Assembly (NCBI RefSeq): GCF_009866805.1
Contig: NZ_SIZW01000038.1
Location: 269,099 to 333,098 of the forward strand
Source: Schauerella aestuarii
GTDB lineage: Bacteria > Pseudomonadota > Gammaproteobacteria > Burkholderiales > Burkholderiaceae_B
DNA: 64,000 bases
Reading direction: 5' to 3'
Below are positions 55,682 to 64,000 of this stretch, piece by piece (positions within the stretch are counted from its first letter, which is position 1; each line of letters starts with the position of its first letter). The translations under genes and the position numbers were made by a program. Below the pieces are notes generated by a model. The model was not told the DNA's origin. It saw nothing but the letters and a program-made list of their open reading frames with translations, and ran no database searches.

Positions 55682-56299
55682 ATGCCTGCTGACATGCCCT
55701 CGCCCAAGCTCTATCTCGCCTCGACCAGCCCGCGCCGGCGCGAGTTGCTGCAGACCATGCAGATTGCATTTTCCGTGCTGGATGTGCCTGCACCGCCGGG
55801 CGAGGACGAGCCCCAGCATGCGGGCGAATCGGCACATGACTATGTGTGCCGCACCGCACGCGAGAAAGCCGAGCGTGGCCGCGACTGGGTCATCGCCCAG
55901 GCGCTGCCGCGGTTGCCCGTGCTGGGATCGGACACCACGGTCATCCTCGATGGCGATGTGCTCGGCAAACCGGCCGACGATGCCGACGCGCGGCACATGC
56001 TTGGCCGCCTGTCGGGTCGCACCCATGAGGTCAAAACCGCTGTGGCAATATGGGTGCCGCATCGCGATGCGGTGTGGGAGGTGGTGGCGACCACTGCCGT
56101 AACGTTTCGCGACCTCAGTGCGGATGACATCGCACGCTATTGCGCCAGCGGCGAGCCTTTCGGCAAGGCCGGCGCGTACGGCATCCAGGGCCTAGCCGGT
56201 GCATTCGTCTCGCATCTCTCGGGCACATTCACCGGCGTGATGGGATTGCCGGTATTCGAAACGGCGCAATTGCTCGCACGGGCCGACATCCGGGCTTGA
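55682..56299 (+). CDS. Maf-family nucleotide pyrophosphatase
   Basis: A 205-residue house-cleaning nucleotidase. Seen: LYLASTSPRRRELL at 7-20, the catalytic region GSDTTVILDGDVLGKP, SGRTHEVKTAVAI, and GEPFGKAGAYGIQGLAG. The last motif (GKAGAYGIQG) is typical of the YhdE/dTTP-UTP branch rather than YceF. Start ATG 55682 (or 55694); the upstream open frame overlaps the rlmH tail region and is not conserved. Confidence 0.9.
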   Translation: MPADMPSPKLYLASTSPRRRELLQTMQIAFSVLDVPAPPGEDEPQHAGESAHDYVCRTAREKAERGRDWVIAQALPRLPVLGSDTTVILDGDVLGKPADDADARHMLGRLSGRTHEVKTAVAIWVPHRDAVWEVVATTAVTFRDLSADDIARYCASGEPFGKAGAYGIQGLAGAFVSHLSGTFTGVMGLPVFETAQLLARADIRA

Positions 56300-56303
56300 A
56301 CGC

Positions 56304-56348
56304 AAAAAAAGGTCGCCCCAGCCTGCACTGGGGCGACCCTTCCTTTTT
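56304..56348. terminator. Bidirectional terminator between maf and dctA
   Basis: A perfect 11-bp stem (56311-56321 with 56328-56338) flanked by seven A on the left and T-rich sequence on the right. Confidence 0.8.
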
Positions 56349-56377
56349 GGGCCGTCACACGCTGAACATCCCTACAT

Positions 56378-57730
56378 TCAGTGCGCGCTACCCGAAGCGG
56401 GGGTCAGCGACGCAGGCGGCGTTGCGACCGGATCGGTCATCACTTCGCCAGCCATCGCGCGATCGAGTTGTTCTTTGTCCAACTCACCTTCCCAACGCGC
56501 CACCACGATCGATGCCGTAGCGTTGCCGACCAGATTGGTCAACGCGCGGCACTCTGACATGAATCGGTCCACACCCAGGATCAGCGCCATGCCGGCCACG
56601 GGCACCGTCGGCACCACCGACAGCGTTGCCGCCAAAGTGATGAACCCTGCGCCCGTTACGCCTGCGGCGCCCTTCGAACTCAACATGGCGACCAGCAACA
56701 GCAGGATTTGATCGCCGAGCGACAAGGGGATGTTGCACGCCTGGGCGATGAACAGGGCAGCCATCGTCATGTAGATGTTGGTGCCGTCCAGGTTGAACGA
56801 ATAACCGGTCGGGACCACCAGGCCCACGACGGACTTCGAGCAGCCGGCGCGCTCCATCTTTTGCATCAAGGTCGGCAATGCCGCCTCGGACGAACTGGTG
56901 CCCAGCACGAGCAGCAATTCTTCGCGGATGTAGCGCACCAGACGGATAATCGAAAAACCGTTGTAGCGCGCCACACCACCCAGCACGACCAACACAAACA
57001 GGATCGACGTGGCGTAGAACGTGCCCACCAGCATCGCCAGATTGACGACCGACTCGATCCCATATTTGCCGATCGTGAAAGCCATTGCGCCGAATGCGCC
57101 GATCGGTGCAAATTTCATCAGCATCGCGACCAGTCGGAACACCGGCGTGGTCACCGCGTTGATCAGATCGAGCACCGGCTTGGCCTTCGGGCCCACCATC
57201 GCCAGCGCAATACCGAAGAGCACCGCCACAAACAACACCTGCAGGATGTCACCGGTCACGAACGGGCTGACGAGCGTGGTCGGGATGATGTTCATCAGGA
57301 ACCCGGTCACGGTGGAATCGTGCGCCTTGGTCACGTACTGCGCCACGGCGCCGCCATCCAGCGACTTCGGATCGATGTTCATGCCGGCGCCCGGCTGCAC
57401 GATGTGCGAGACGATCATGCCGATGATCAATGCCAACGTCGAAAACGTCAGAAAGTAGATCATGGCCTTGCCGGTCACGCGACCGACCTTCTTCAGGTCG
57501 CTCATCGCGGCGATACCCGAGGTCACCGTGAGGAAGATAACCGGTGCGATGATCATCTTGACCAGCTTGATGAAGCCATCGCCCAACGGCTTCATGGCCT
57601 CGCCGATTTCCGGCTTGAAATGGCCTAACAGGATGCCGATGATGATCGCGAAGATCACCTGTACGTACAAAATTTTGTACCACTTTTGCGGGCGCGCGGG
57701 CGCAGCCATGTCTTTATCGACTTCGATCAC
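56378..57730 (-). CDS. dctA: C4-dicarboxylate transporter DctA
   Basis: A 450-residue sodium- or proton-coupled importer of fumarate, malate and succinate (DAACS family). Seen: [46 protein letters not shown], the hairpin-loop serines in [32 protein letters not shown], and [22 protein letters not shown] [13 protein letters not shown]. Start GTG 57730 preceded by GGGG; ATG 57709 is the alternative. Divergent from dctBD, with a sigma-54 promoter 118 bases upstream. Confidence 0.95.
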   Translation of the reverse strand: MIEVDKDMAAPARPQKWYKILYVQVIFAIIIGILLGHFKPEIGEAMKPLGDGFIKLVKMIIAPVIFLTVTSGIAAMSDLKKVGRVTGKAMIYFLTFSTLALIIGMIVSHIVQPGAGMNIDPKSLDGGAVAQYVTKAHDSTVTGFLMNIIPTTLVSPFVTGDILQVLFVAVLFGIALAMVGPKAKPVLDLINAVTTPVFRLVAMLMKFAPIGAFGAMAFTIGKYGIESVVNLAMLVGTFYATSILFVLVVLGGVARYNGFSIIRLVRYIREELLLVLGTSSSEAALPTLMQKMERAGCSKSVVGLVVPTGYSFNLDGTNIYMTMAALFIAQACNIPLSLGDQILLLLVAMLSSKGAAGVTGAGFITLAATLSVVPTVPVAGMALILGVDRFMSECRALTNLVGNATASIVVARWEGELDKEQLDRAMAGEVMTDPVATPPASLTPASGSAH

Positions 57731-57758
57731 TGATGTCCCCTACCGGGTTTTACGTCCG

Positions 57759-57785
57759 GCGTTGCCAGTTAGCGACTGGCAACGC
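57759..57785 (-). promoter_or_regulatory. Leader hairpin upstream of dctA
   Basis: Perfect 11-bp arms GCGTTGCCAGT (57759-57769) and ACTGGCAACGC (57775-57785) with a 5-base loop, 28 bases before the dctA start. It lies in the untranslated leader downstream of the sigma-54 promoter, with no T run. Possible mRNA stability or binding element. Confidence 0.6.
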
Positions 57786-57847
57786 TGCAACGCTGTTATG
57801 AAATGAATGTGCCTGCTCAGGCGAGCCGGCGGTATGCGGCTACAAAA

Positions 57848-57862
57848 GCAATACGCATGCCA
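57848..57862 (-). promoter_or_regulatory. Sigma-54 promoter of dctA
   Basis: Minus strand TGGCAT-GCGTA-TTGC, one mismatch from the -24/-12 consensus TGGCAC-N5-TTGC, followed by T. Known DctA systems use sigma-54 with DctD as activator, and dctBD lie next door. Confidence 0.75.
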
Positions 57863-57946
57863 AATTCATTTAAATGTTATTTTCAGCCTAAGCCATTGAT
57901 TTATATCGCGCTTGTGCGCGCCGCTCGAGGCTCGCTCGGGCCGGCC

Positions 57947-57995
57947 TGGGCGCAATGCCGCACACGCGGGCGTATCATGTGCGATATTCCGCACA
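57947..57995. promoter_or_regulatory. Tandem DctD activator-site candidates
   Basis: TGTGCG-N6-CGCACA at 57978-57995 is a perfect dyad. TGGGCG-N6-CGCACA at 57947-57964 differs by one base. Their centres are 31 bases apart, three helical turns, and they lie about 85-150 bases upstream of the dctA sigma-54 promoter: a typical enhancer arrangement. Confidence 0.65.
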
Positions 57996-58008
57996 AAAGA
58001 GATCGCGC

Positions 58009-59934
58009 GTGCCGCACCAATTCAGAGCCCTGCCCCTCGCCATGACGCATCGCCAGCGTGGCCTGCTGGCGTTGGCGCTTGTGATCTGTGTGGTGATCAC
58101 ATGGGCGGTCGCCACGGCCAGTGGCCGCTGGGCGGAACGTGAGAGCTTGAACGAACTCGGCGATCGCGCCACCGCCGCAGCGGGATTGAACGTCGCTTTG
58201 GTGCGTAACAGCCTGGAAAAATACCGCAGCTTGCCGCTCGTCCTGGCACAGGACGACGACCTGACCGCCGTGCTCAAGAACGAAGATCCGATACGCATCA
58301 TCCGGCTCGACGAAAAACTTGAATCGCTCGCGACCGCCATCGAAGCGTCGGCCGTGTATCTGCTCGACCGCGAGGGCCGCGCGATCGCCGCGAGCAACTG
58401 GCGCGAACCCGCCACCTTCGTCGGCATCGATTACCGCTTTCGTCCCTACTTCCGGCAGGCCTTTGATCTGGGCACGGCGGAGCATTTCGCCCTCGGCACT
58501 CGCAGCCATCGCGCGGGCCTCTATCTTTCCCGGCGGGTTCACGACGAAGTCACCGGCGAGGCAATCGGCGTCGTGGTGGTCAAAGTCGATTTTTCCAGTT
58601 TGGAAGACGATTGGCGGCGCGCCGGCGTGCCCGTGTTCGTCACCGATGAGCGCGGTATCGTGTTGATCACAAGCGAACGCGAATGGCGTTTCGATGTCTT
58701 GCGGCCCTTGCCCGCCGACGTGGCCACCGCCCTGCGCGAGAGCTTGCAATTCGGCAATGCGGCGTTCAACCCGCTTCCGCTGCGCCCTTCGCGCGAACTC
58801 AGCACCGAATCCCTCAGCGTGGTGAACGTCACATTGCCGGAGCGCAAGCAAAACGCTGACTACGTGCTGGCGACCCAAGCCATCGACAGCCAGCCCGGTT
58901 GGTCGCTACACCTGCTGTCGCCCGCACGCGACGTCATGAACCGGGCAAGCAACGGCGCCGAGCTTGTGGCCACGGCCGTCATGGTGTTGCTGTTGACGGT
59001 GAGCGGCCTGATCGCCTGGCGCATGTGGCAAGGCCGGCAGCGGTCGCGTGAACAAGCAGCGATTCGCGAATCGTTGGCCGCACAGGTGGCCGCACGCACC
59101 CGGGACCTGAGCCTCGCCAATGAACGCCTCACCGCCGAAGTGGACGAACGCCGCCGCGCCGAAGAGCGGTTGCATCGGACACAGGAAGAACTGGTGCAGG
59201 CCAGCCGCCTGGCCCTGCTGGGGCAAGTGACCGCGGGGGTGGCACACGAAATCAATCAGCCGATCGCAGCCATCCGCACGTTTGCCGACAATGCCGCCGT
59301 ACTGCTGACGCGCGGCCAACCCGACATTGCTCGAGAGAATCTCGCCACGATCGCCAGCCTCACCGATCGTGTGGGGGCCATCACCGGTGAACTTCGGGAC
59401 TTCTCGCGTAAGCAATCGGTCGGTCGCCCGCTCACGATGATGCCGCTGAGAGACGCGGTCGACGGCGCGATGCTGTTGGTCAATACTCACCGCCAACGAC
59501 ATGCCATCAGCATCGACGTGCAGGATATTGTTCCGTCCATGCAGGTATACGCCGAGCGCATCCGGCTCGAGCAGATTCTCATCAACCTGCTGCAAAATGC
59601 CGTCGAAGCGCTCGTTGACCGCGTCGATCCGCATATCTGGTTGCGGATCGCCTACGACGACCGGCAGGTGGTGGTGACGGTCAGCGATAACGGCCCGGGT
59701 TTACATCCCGATGTCGTCGATCTCCTGTTCACGCCCTTCACCACGAGCAAACCGCAAGGGCTCGGCTTGGGCTTGGTGATCTCGCGCGATCTCGCACGCG
59801 AGTTCGGCGGCGATCTGGTGGGAGGCAATGCGGCTCCCGATGAGGGTCAGTCGAGCATACCGCTGGTACCTCGAGATGCCACAGGTGCCGTCTTTACATT
59901 GACGTTGCGACGCATGCCGGCGAGTGAAACATGA
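58009..59934 (+). CDS. dctB: C4-dicarboxylate sensor histidine kinase DctB
   Basis: A membrane sensor kinase of 641 residues if GTG 58009 is used (AGAGA upstream), 630 if ATG 58042. It has an N-terminal membrane helix (LLALALVICVVITWAVATA), a periplasmic double-Cache sensor (about 40-310: TFVGIDYRFRPYFRQAFDLG), a second helix, a coiled coil, HisKA with His413 in VAHEINQPIAAIRTFADNA (a DctB-type H box), and HATPase (NLLQNAVEAL; NGPGLHPDV; GLGLGLVISRDLA). It phosphorylates DctD on sensing succinate, fumarate or malate. It is followed by dctD after an unusual 260-base gap. Confidence 0.93.
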   Translation: MPHQFRALPLAMTHRQRGLLALALVICVVITWAVATASGRWAERESLNELGDRATAAAGLNVALVRNSLEKYRSLPLVLAQDDDLTAVLKNEDPIRIIRLDEKLESLATAIEASAVYLLDREGRAIAASNWREPATFVGIDYRFRPYFRQAFDLGTAEHFALGTRSHRAGLYLSRRVHDEVTGEAIGVVVVKVDFSSLEDDWRRAGVPVFVTDERGIVLITSEREWRFDVLRPLPADVATALRESLQFGNAAFNPLPLRPSRELSTESLSVVNVTLPERKQNADYVLATQAIDSQPGWSLHLLSPARDVMNRASNGAELVATAVMVLLLTVSGLIAWRMWQGRQRSREQAAIRESLAAQVAARTRDLSLANERLTAEVDERRRAEERLHRTQEELVQASRLALLGQVTAGVAHEINQPIAAIRTFADNAAVLLTRGQPDIARENLATIASLTDRVGAITGELRDFSRKQSVGRPLTMMPLRDAVDGAMLLVNTHRQRHAISIDVQDIVPSMQVYAERIRLEQILINLLQNAVEALVDRVDPHIWLRIAYDDRQVVVTVSDNGPGLHPDVVDLLFTPFTTSKPQGLGLGLVISRDLAREFGGDLVGGNAAPDEGQSSIPLVPRDATGAVFTLTLRRMPASET

Positions 59935-60194
59935 CCTTGCACTGTTCTACCGCCTCTCCCATGACCGAGTCGCTGATGGCGAGTACGCCTCATTGTGGGG
60001 GTGACGTCGCTCAAATAGTGCCAAGTTTGGGCGCTGCCGCTCCTCAAACAAATAATGCGTCGGGGTGCCCATGGCATTCCGGTCGACGCGATCGATTGCG
60101 GTACCGTCACCGCACTACCCTACGAAAAATATCGACCCGTCCTGCATTGAATATCGCACTTCTCTGCACTTCTCTTCTGGTGCTTTGGTGAATC
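59935..60194. other. Unusual 260-base gap between dctB and dctD
   Basis: The nine bases CATGACCTT occur at 59930-59938 (over the dctB stop) and again at 60194-60202 (over the dctD start). Between them an 86-codon frame starts in an ATGA overlap with dctB, but its composition is not protein-like. No terminal inverted repeats seen. It may be a small insertion that separated two formerly overlapping genes. Confidence 0.5.
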
Positions 60195-61604
60195 ATGACC
60201 TTCCCCGCTTTTGCCGACCCCACCGATAGTCGGAACGCACCCACACCGCCCACCCGCGTCATCTTCGTCGACGATGACGCCCTCCTGCGCGCGGCCAACC
60301 GTCAGTCGCTCACGCTTGCCGGCCATATCGTCGACGCCTACGGCGACGCACGCGAAGCGCTGGCGGCGATCGATAGCGACTTCGGCGGCGTCATCGTCAC
60401 TGACCTGCGCATGCCCGGCATGGACGGGGTGCAGTTCTTTCATGCGCTGCGCGCGATCGATGCGGACATCCCGGTGATCCTGATCACTGGCCACGGCGAT
60501 ATCGACATGGCTGTGGGCGCCCTGCGCGCCGGCGCGTACGACTTCATCGCTAAACCGTTCGGTGCGGATCGATTACTGGAGGCCGTACGCCGCGCCGCTG
60601 AAAAACGCCGATTGGTGCTTGAGAATCGCGAACTGAGACGCGCATCCGAGGCGCTGCCATCGGGTTCGCACGACATGCCGCTGATTGGCGACACCCCCGC
60701 CATGCAACGCATCAAGCGCACCTTGCGGCATATTGCAGATGCCGACGTCGACGTGCTGATCGAGGGCGAAACCGGCAGTGGCAAAGAGGTCGTCGCCAAT
60801 GCGCTGCATCGCCTGAGTCAACGGCGCGATCGGCCCTTCGTGGCCATCAATTGCGGCGCCCTGCCAGAAACGGTGATCGAGAGCGAGCTCTTCGGCCACG
60901 AACCCGGCGCATTCACCGGTGCCAACAAACGCCGCGTGGGCCGTATCGAATATGCCAGCGGCGGCACGCTCTTCCTCGATGAAATCGAAAGCATGCCACT
61001 CGCGCTTCAGGTGAAACTCCTGCGCGTGCTCGAGACGCGCCAGATCAGTCCGCTGGGGAGCAACGACGTGCGCGATCTGGATCTACGCGTGGTCGCCGCA
61101 ACAAAGGAAAACCTCGCGGCGCCGGCGATGCGCACGCGCTTTCGCGAAGATCTCTACCATCGCCTGAACGTCGTCACGCTGCGCTTGCCACCGCTGCGCG
61201 AACGTCGCGGCGACATCCCCTTGCTCTTCGCACATTACGTAGGCGTGGCGTCGCGACGGTTCAACCGCCCGGTGCCGACGCTGAACGCAAGCATTCAGCA
61301 ACATCTGGCACAGCATCCCTGGCCCGGTAACGTCCGCGAACTCAATCACTTCGCCGAACGCTTCGTGCTGGACGTGATCGATTGGGAAGAACATGCCGAG
61401 GCAGACTCCGGTGCCAACGGCGATCTGCTGCCGCTCCCGCAGCGCGTCGAAAACTACGAAGCCGACGTCATTCGGGAAGCCTTGCGAATCAGTCAAGGCG
61501 ATGTGCGCACCACCATCGATCGACTCGGTATTCCCCGCAAAACCTTCTACGACAAACTGCAACGTCACAACATCGATCGCGCCGATTTTGTTCCTGAGGC
61601 GTAG
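60195..61604 (+). CDS. dctD: Sigma-54-dependent regulator DctD
   Basis: A 469-residue NtrC-family activator: receiver with Asp70 ([12 protein letters not shown]) and Lys120, AAA+ domain with Walker A GETGSGKE at 191-198, GAFTGA at 238-243 (sigma-54 contact), and a Fis-type helix-turn-helix at the end ([33 protein letters not shown]). It activates dctA from the upstream dyads. The HTH sequence is typical of DctD. Confidence 0.95.
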   Translation: MTFPAFADPTDSRNAPTPPTRVIFVDDDALLRAANRQSLTLAGHIVDAYGDAREALAAIDSDFGGVIVTDLRMPGMDGVQFFHALRAIDADIPVILITGHGDIDMAVGALRAGAYDFIAKPFGADRLLEAVRRAAEKRRLVLENRELRRASEALPSGSHDMPLIGDTPAMQRIKRTLRHIADADVDVLIEGETGSGKEVVANALHRLSQRRDRPFVAINCGALPETVIESELFGHEPGAFTGANKRRVGRIEYASGGTLFLDEIESMPLALQVKLLRVLETRQISPLGSNDVRDLDLRVVAATKENLAAPAMRTRFREDLYHRLNVVTLRLPPLRERRGDIPLLFAHYVGVASRRFNRPVPTLNASIQQHLAQHPWPGNVRELNHFAERFVLDVIDWEEHAEADSGANGDLLPLPQRVENYEADVIREALRISQGDVRTTIDRLGIPRKTFYDKLQRHNIDRADFVPEA

Positions 61605-61842
61605 CGCACGGGGATCGCCCTTCGGTCCTTCAGCGCATGCTGCACGCTGAGGGAGAGGTGCGCATCGGTGCACTTCAAGCGCCGTGTAGCGCTTATGCGG
61701 TAATCAGGATGGGTGGATTGGGTTAGGCGATTGGCCTAAGATCATGGGGTGGCTTTCTGAAGCCAGCTTGATGATGGGGGGCTTTCCGGTTAAGACAGCC
61801 CTGTAAAAACCTAATAATCGACGAGACAACAATCCCAAAACC
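61605..61842. other. Intergenic region before the periplasmic lyase gene
   Basis: 238 bases. A small hairpin (AAGCGC/GCGCTT, about 61676-61693) could weakly terminate dctBD. No clear promoter seen; the lyase may be transcribed from its own promoter or by readthrough. Confidence 0.4.
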
Positions 61843-63351
61843 ATGAAATTTCCACGCTGCGCACTCTCAATCGCCCTGTCACTGTCCCTCGGCGCCGGCG
61901 CCGTTGCCGCACAACAAGCACCGGTTCGCGACGAATTCTTCTGGCTTGGCGAAATCAACAAAGCCACCGCGGTCATCAATACCGATGAAGGCTTGCTCGA
62001 CAAATCGATGGCCCTTCGTGTGGCCGCCGGGGTGGCTAAAGTCATCAAGGACGGTAATCAAGCCGGCGGCAAACGCCCCTCTACGGTTATTACGTTCGAA
62101 CCGCTGATGATCGACGCCGCCGGTGAAGACGTCACCCTCCTGCATGCGGGCCGCTCCAGTCAGGACATGCACGCCACCTATCGGTCGGCAATTTTGCGCG
62201 ATGACTTGTTGAGCTTGGCCGAGCAACTCAACGCCACGTCCACGACGCTCGTGAATCTGGCCGACAAGCATGCGGGCACCATCGTTCCCAATTACACGAA
62301 TGGCGTGGCCGCGCAACCCAATAGCTACGGTCACTACCTCCTCGGCTTCGCTGCCGCACTCGATCGCGATGCACAGCGCATTCGCGAAGCCTACGTACGC
62401 GTCGACCGTTCCTCGATGGGAACCACCGTGCTCAACGGGACCAGTTGGCCCCTCAACCGCACGCGTATGGCCAACTACCTCGGCTTCGCCGCCATTGTGG
62501 ACAATGCCTACGACGCATCGCAGATCTCGTCGGTGGACGAGCCCGTTGAAGCCAGCGCCATCGTCACCAGCGTGGCCTTGCATACCGGCAGCTTCGTTCA
62601 AGACGTGATGACGCAATATGCACAGTCACGTCCCTGGATCCTGCTGCAGGAAGGCGGCAGCAATACGTACGTGTCGAGCGCAATGCCGCAAAAGCGCAAT
62701 CCCGGCTTGCTCAATCGCACGCGTAGCGACGCATCGACCGCGATCTCGCTGGCGCAAGGCGTCGTCTTTCAAGCGCATAACATCACGCCGGGGATGAGCG
62801 ATCCGAAAGAAGTGAAAGACAACACTGCCATGGTGAAGAGCGGCATCAAGGCGCTTAAAGGCTGGAACACCGTATTGACGCAGATGGTGATCAGTCCGGA
62901 TCGCGCTCTCGAGGAGCTGAACAACGACTGGACAGCATCGCAGGAACTTGCCGACGTCCTGATGCGCAAGTACAAACTGCCCTTCCGAGTCGGTCATCAC
63001 TTCGCGTCCAAGGTTGTCGACTACGCCAAGCAAAACGACATCAAGCCGTTGGACTTCCCCTACGCCGAGGCTAAACGCATCTACGCAGAGACGGTCAAGG
63101 ACTCGCCCTACACCGGCGACTTGCCCATGAGCGAACAAGAGTTTCGCGCCACGCTCGATCCGATCGCCATCATCAAGAACCGCGCATCCGTCGGTGGCCC
63201 GCAACCCGCCGAAATGGATCGCATGCTGAAGATTGCCAAGCAAAATATTGCCGATCAAGACGCCTGGATCAAGACGAAGCGCGCAAAGATCAACGACTCG
63301 CTCAAGCAGCTCGATAGCGATTTTGAAAAGCTTGTGTCGACCGCTAAATAA
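61843..63351 (+). CDS. Predicted periplasmic lyase, argininosuccinate lyase-like
   Basis: A 502-residue protein of the fumarase/aspartase superfamily, closest by motif to argininosuccinate lyase but with a clear Sec signal peptide (residues 1-23, ending VAA). Seen: HAGRSSQDMHAT at 101-112 (ArgH has HxGRSxND), SMGTTVLNGTSWPLNRTRMANYLGF at 191-215 (ArgH GSGALAGT...R...LGF), and the signature loop SSAMPQKRNP at 278-287 with the catalytic Ser. The second signature reads YTNGVAAQP at 151-159 where ArgH has YTHLQ.AQP, so the usual catalytic His is Asn. Family chemistry is anti-elimination giving fumarate. The substrate is unknown, probably an N-substituted aspartate. It lies next to dctABD, which imports fumarate. 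Confidence 0.85.
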   Translation: MKFPRCALSIALSLSLGAGAVAAQQAPVRDEFFWLGEINKATAVINTDEGLLDKSMALRVAAGVAKVIKDGNQAGGKRPSTVITFEPLMIDAAGEDVTLLHAGRSSQDMHATYRSAILRDDLLSLAEQLNATSTTLVNLADKHAGTIVPNYTNGVAAQPNSYGHYLLGFAAALDRDAQRIREAYVRVDRSSMGTTVLNGTSWPLNRTRMANYLGFAAIVDNAYDASQISSVDEPVEASAIVTSVALHTGSFVQDVMTQYAQSRPWILLQEGGSNTYVSSAMPQKRNPGLLNRTRSDASTAISLAQGVVFQAHNITPGMSDPKEVKDNTAMVKSGIKALKGWNTVLTQMVISPDRALEELNNDWTASQELADVLMRKYKLPFRVGHHFASKVVDYAKQNDIKPLDFPYAEAKRIYAETVKDSPYTGDLPMSEQEFRATLDPIAIIKNRASVGGPQPAEMDRMLKIAKQNIADQDAWIKTKRAKINDSLKQLDSDFEKLVSTAK

Positions 63352-63484
63352 AACCTGCGGGCGCTTTCAAGTCAGTGCCCCTCAGCTGAGGTGCGGCTGG
63401 TGTATGTGTGCGACGAAAATCAATCACGATGCGCGCTGACAGCATGATTTGAAGACGGCGCTCGCGGTGCTCTTGATAGCAAAC

Positions 63485-63513
63485 AGGCCATCCTTTCAAG
63501 GATGGCCTTTTTG
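63485..63513 (+). terminator. Terminator after the periplasmic lyase gene
   Basis: A perfect 11-bp stem (63485-63495 with 63498-63508) followed by five T on the plus strand, about 134 bases after the stop codon. Confidence 0.8.
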
Positions 63514-63589
63514 ATTCACGGGCGTGTTCGACAGCGCGTCAGAGAAGGGCTCGACGTACGCAAGTCGCTGCAACGCTACCTTCTAACTC

Positions 63590-63635
63590 GGGCTAGGCTA
63601 GGCCTGGCCTGGCCAGGTCAGATCAGGTCAGCTCG
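63590..63635. repeat. Degenerate pentanucleotide repeat
   Basis: About nine units drifting from GGCTA through GGCCT to GGTCA/GATCA. Low-complexity DNA, not coding. Confidence 0.6.
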
Positions 63636-63903
63636 TTAATTTAGCGAGCAGCTCTTTAGCGCCGTGCCCGTTAATAACACGGGTGACAACGGGCTAACGC
63701 GGTTCACGGAGCCGGCTAGCGATGCGTTTCGGCTGCTGTCGGTGGTCGATGCATTCGGCCGGGCTGTCGGTTGCCGCTGCGCTTCAGATTGCCGTTGCGT
63801 CGTGAATGGGCCGCAAGCTGCGGCTGCGTATTGATCGCGCTGCAAGCTGCCGCTGCACCTCGGCCGGGCTGCCGGTTACTGCTGCATTTACGTCGCGCAA
63901 TGG

Positions 63904-63938
63904 CAAAACCCCGCTGGATTGCTCCAGCGGGGTTTTGG
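63904..63938 (-). terminator. rRNA operon terminator
   Basis: A perfect 14-bp stem (63906-63919 with 63924-63937, loop TTGC) ending in T on the minus strand, directly after the 5S rRNA 3' end. Confidence 0.9.
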
Positions 63939-63947
63939 GAATAAAAG

Positions 63948-64000
63948 CCTGACGATGACCTACTTTCACAGACGTCCGTCCACTATCATCGGCGCAAAGG
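63948..64000 (-). rRNA. rrf: 5S rRNA, 3' part (cut by window edge)
   Basis: The minus strand reads CCGATGATAGTGGACGGACG, then TGTGAAAGTAGGTCATCGTC and AGGC, the 3' part of a Burkholderiales-like 5S rRNA. The gene and the rest of the rRNA operon continue beyond position 64000. Confidence 0.92.

Larger units (their letters stand above)
63352..63947. other. Intergenic region before the rRNA operon end
   Basis: About 600 bases without a gene. It holds a plus-strand terminator, a pentanucleotide-rich stretch and a pair of 26-bp imperfect repeats (63755-63780 and 63860-63885, 23 of 26 identical), and ends with the rRNA terminator. Confidence 0.6.

Noticed and set aside
59931..60191. 86-codon frame in the dctB-dctD gap
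   Set aside because: Although it overlaps dctB by ATGA, its composition (many Arg, His, Ser, Thr, no pattern) and the flanking duplication suggest non-coding inserted DNA.

Overview
The window looks like chromosomal DNA of a GC-rich betaproteobacterium of the order Burkholderiales, most likely family Alcaligenaceae (Bordetella/Achromobacter-like). The evidence is two Bug/TctC-type periplasmic receptor genes plus the remnant of a third, each of the two next to a LysR regulator; a BpH3-type H-NS protein; the nadD-rsfS-rlmH-maf run; and Burkholderiales-like 5S rRNA and tRNA sequences. No genus can be named safely from sequence alone.

Layout. 0.2-3.4 kb: an envelope/stress cluster (secreted cardiolipin-synthase-like lipoprotein, small charged protein, glycine-rich membrane protein, YqjD/ElaB-like protein) with 40-bp tandem repeats. 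3.5-5.8 kb: egtD-egtB, the core ergothioneine pathway. 6.0-11.9 kb: a small decayed genomic island bounded by 57/58-bp direct repeats, one of which overlaps the 3' end of a tRNA(CAT) gene. It carries an SDR gene, a dead TctC fragment, an operon of a TctC receptor and an aconitase-family hydratase, a divergent LysR gene and the C-terminal stub of the integrase. 12.1-19.5 kb: small proteins, a convergent receiver/GAF-histidine kinase pair, initiator tRNA, an AI-2E-type membrane protein and a GAF-PAS-GGDEF-EAL protein. 19.6-26.6 kb: cspA-like gene with a long leader, purB, GST, mnmA, a LysR/Bug divergent pair, and an N-formylglutamate amidohydrolase-like gene. 26.6-32.1 kb: glycolate oxidase genes glcDEF with a second FAD-linked oxidase. 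32.2-35.0 kb: aroG behind what looks like a complete transcription attenuator with a Phe/Tyr-rich leader peptide, then tldD. 35.0-37.3 kb: an AT-rich stretch, an H-NS-like gene and a DUF4136 lipoprotein. 37.4-44.3 kb: pepN, fbp, a quinone oxidoreductase and two divergent DMT permeases. 44.3-49.3 kb: a MarR-controlled tripartite EmrAB-type efflux operon with matching palindromic operators before the regulator and the pump. 49.4-56.3 kb: HerA-like ATPase, yebC, purD, hemF, nadD, rsfS, rlmH, maf. 56.4-63.4 kb: dctA divergent from dctBD, with a sigma-54 promoter and tandem activator-site candidates, followed by a predicted periplasmic lyase of the argininosuccinate lyase/fumarase superfamily. The window ends inside a 5S rRNA gene, the 3' end of an rRNA operon on the minus strand.

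How parts work together. The dct region forms a plausible circuit: DctB senses C4-dicarboxylates in the periplasm, DctD activates the sigma-54 promoter of dctA, and the adjacent secreted lyase could release fumarate outside the inner membrane for DctA to import. The island cassette couples a solute receptor to a cytoplasmic hydratase under one regulator, typical of a transferred carboxylate catabolism module. The strongest new regulatory signals are the aroG attenuator, the shared CTGCCYAGGCAG operator of the efflux locus, and a hairpin that would sequester the Shine-Dalgarno of a small secreted protein gene.
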